A stretch of DNA of 7,420 bases from Hellea sp. (GTDB taxonomy: Bacteria > Pseudomonadota > Alphaproteobacteria > Caulobacterales > Maricaulaceae): positions 1 through 7,420 of the forward strand of contig JAHDEU010000098.1 in assembly GCA_020628635.1 (NCBI GenBank), written 5' to 3'. Positions 6,287 through 7,420 of the stretch are shown piece after piece. Every line of letters begins with the position of its first letter. Within the stretch, counting starts at the first letter, position 1. Under the pieces are notes generated by a model, which saw only the letters and a program-made list of their open reading frames with translations, did no database searches and was not told the DNA's origin. A program made the position numbers and the translations under genes.

Positions 6287-7204
6287 ATGCCAAACCGCCG
6301 GGATAGCGACATGACGGACGGAACCGACTCGGATCTCGGCCTGTCGGCGGTTGCGCTGGCGGGTGCGGAGATGGGCGAGTTCCCGGGCCATCCGCTGCGG
6401 CTGGACGACGCCGAGAACATGCTCAAATCCAGCTTCCGCACCATGGCGCTGTTCGAATTCTTCGCCGACCTGCAGCGCCCCGCCTCCATTGGCGAGATCG
6501 CCGAAAACCTCAACATGCCGCAATCCTCCGCGTCCGCTCTGGCCAAGAGCCTGCAGGACAGCGGCTATCTGGAGCGCGACGTGGCCAGCCGGGCCTTCTA
6601 CCCCACGCTGCGCGTGTCGTTCCTCGGTGACTGGCTGCTGAAGATGGCGGGCCTGCCGGAAGGGTTCGCGGACAATCTCGCGCGGCTGTCCGAAACCCTG
6701 GGCGAAACCGTGTTCCTCGCCATGCGCAACGGCATCTACTCGCAATATATCTACACCCACCACGGCGCGGGGCCCGTGAGAAAGCATGTGGAGACCGGGT
6801 CCGTGCGCCCGCTCGTCTGCGCGGCGACCGGCTACGCCATGCTGATCGGCGACACGGACACGGATATCGGCAAGCTGGTGCGCCGCACCATTCACGAGGT
6901 CGACAACCCATTCTGGAAGGAAACCGCGCCGGCCGCCGTGGAAGGCGTGCAGACCGCCCGCGCCAAGGGCTACGCCGTCGCCATCGGCCCGACGCGGGCA
7001 TCCACCGGCGGCATCGCCGTCGCGCTCCCCTCGCGCGGGGTGCGGCGCAATCTGTGCGTGGGCGTCGGAGGTCCGGCAGAAGAGATCGCGGCAAAAGAAG
7101 CGGAGATCGCACCCGTGTTGCGGGGGTTCGTGGCAGGGCTGCCAAGGAGCATTGAGGATGCAATCCTCGGGAGAGCCGCGCTCTCCCGCCTGGTGAGCCC
7201 ATGA
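6287..7204 (+). CDS. IclR-family transcriptional regulator
   Basis: A 305-residue DNA-binding regulator. The helix-turn-helix (about residues 65-100) reads PASIGEIAENLNMPQSSASALAKSL, followed by a wing DSGYLERDVASRAFYPTLRV, the classic IclR pattern. The effector-binding domain (about 115-290) includes LSETLGETVFLAMRNG, RPLVCAATGYAML and GYAVAIG; the ligand cannot be told from sequence. It has an N-terminal extension of about 40 residues before the helix-turn-helix, making it longer than typical members (250-270). The start may be ATG 6287 (no Shine-Dalgarno sequence, possibly leaderless) or ATG 6311 (297 residues, weak GGGATAG upstream). IclR regulators often control adjacent catabolic genes, but the gene to the left is a stress gene with its own signals, and no gene is visible to the right. 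Its target is unknown. Confidence 0.9.
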   Translation: MPNRRDSDMTDGTDSDLGLSAVALAGAEMGEFPGHPLRLDDAENMLKSSFRTMALFEFFADLQRPASIGEIAENLNMPQSSASALAKSLQDSGYLERDVASRAFYPTLRVSFLGDWLLKMAGLPEGFADNLARLSETLGETVFLAMRNGIYSQYIYTHHGAGPVRKHVETGSVRPLVCAATGYAMLIGDTDTDIGKLVRRTIHEVDNPFWKETAPAAVEGVQTARAKGYAVAIGPTRASTGGIAVALPSRGVRRNLCVGVGGPAEEIAAKEAEIAPVLRGFVAGLPRSIEDAILGRAALSRLVSP

Positions 7205-7218
7205 ACTGACCGCGCCAC

Positions 7219-7344
7219 AACAGAAACACCCGCTCTGAGCGAAGCGAAGGGCTGTAGTGGTGTTTCTGTTAGCGTCCGACGCAGGAGGACCGTCCAGCGC
7301 CGCTGGAACCCCGCCCTATGGGGCGGGACGAGCGCGCAGCGGTC
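7219..7344. repeat. Structured inverted-repeat region after the IclR gene, unidentified
   Basis: AACAGAAACACC (7219-7230) and GGTGTTTCTGTT (7259-7270) are a perfect 12-base inverted repeat around a 28-base loop. Next comes a set that could fold as a three-way junction: closing stem GACCG/CGGTC (7288-7292 with 7340-7344), hairpin CCAGC/GCTGG (7294-7298 with 7302-7306), and hairpin CCCGCCC/GGGCGGG (7310-7316 with 7321-7327, loop TATG). I recognise no tRNA, tmRNA, SRP RNA or RNase P signature and no reading frame. It may be another intergenic repeat or a small structured RNA ending at the downstream terminator. Confidence 0.6.
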
Positions 7345-7355
7345 GAGCTTAAATG

Positions 7356-7379
7356 GTCGGGCTGTCGCCCGGCTTTTTT
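7356..7379 (+). terminator. Intrinsic terminator
   Basis: GTCGGGC (7356-7362) pairs with GCCCGGC (7367-7373), with one G-T pair and a TGTC loop, followed by six T (7374-7379) and then GTTTT. It could end the IclR transcript or a small RNA from 7219-7344. The same order of hairpin, T-tract and repeat arm is seen at 2116-2159. Confidence 0.8.
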
Positions 7380-7385
7380 GTTTTC

Positions 7386-7420
7386 GTCACCCCTCCGACC
7401 TTGTGTCGCTGCGCTCCACA
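7386..7420. repeat. Start of a second copy of the 2116-2311 palindromic element, cut by the window edge
   Basis: GTCACCCCTCCGACCT (7386-7401) matches the arm at 2143-2158 in 15 of 16 bases. CGCTGCGCTCC (7407-7417) is identical to 2160-2170. The rest of the element lies beyond the window. Confidence 0.72.

Noticed and set aside
6179..6895. 238-codon minus-strand open frame opposite the IclR gene
   Set aside because: It runs through a clear terminator and opposite a recognisable helix-turn-helix regulator; the translation has no motif.
7205..7380. tRNA or tmRNA gene on either strand
   Set aside because: The three-way fold lacks a T-loop GTTCGA signature, a CCA end and conserved tRNA bases; no tag peptide frame is visible.

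Overview
The window looks like chromosome from a GC-rich alphaproteobacterium. The evidence is high G+C with strong third-position G/C bias, the DNA-ligase-associated repair gene set, an EcfG-type stress promoter motif, and many palindromic intergenic repeats. A Hyphomonadales/Maricaulales-like lineage is my guess from overall flavour only; no rRNA or other phylogenetic marker is present.

Positions 1-5444 hold three of the four genes of the bacterial 'DNA ligase-associated' repair cluster: an Lhr-Core-type DEXH helicase (minus strand, C-terminus cut off by the left edge), a metallo-beta-lactamase-fold putative exonuclease (plus strand) and an ATP-dependent DNA ligase of the PP_1105 type (plus strand). 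The usual fourth member, a metallophosphoesterase, is not in the window and would be expected to the left of position 1. The helicase is divergent from the nuclease and ligase. The 439-base divergence region is largely filled by two hairpin-forming repeats, and the 294-base gap between nuclease and ligase holds a third that ends just before the ligase ribosome binding site.

Positions 5445-6222 form a self-contained stress unit. A GGAAC-16-CGTT motif (alphaproteobacterial general stress sigma factor EcfG) precedes a DUF892/YciF-like ferritin-fold gene, which is closed by a clear intrinsic terminator. An IclR-family regulator (6287-7204) follows with no obvious target gene beside it.

The right end (7205-7420) has no gene. 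It contains a nested inverted-repeat region that could fold into a three-way junction, an intrinsic terminator, and the left end of a second copy of the repeat seen at 2116-2311.

The first three genes probably act together in DNA repair: strand translocation/unwinding, end processing and sealing. The DUF892 protein is probably a general stress protein. No clearly new system is visible. The points most worth checking are the stress promoter, the altered helix motif of the DUF892 protein, the split repair cluster, and the dense set of palindromic elements in the gaps.
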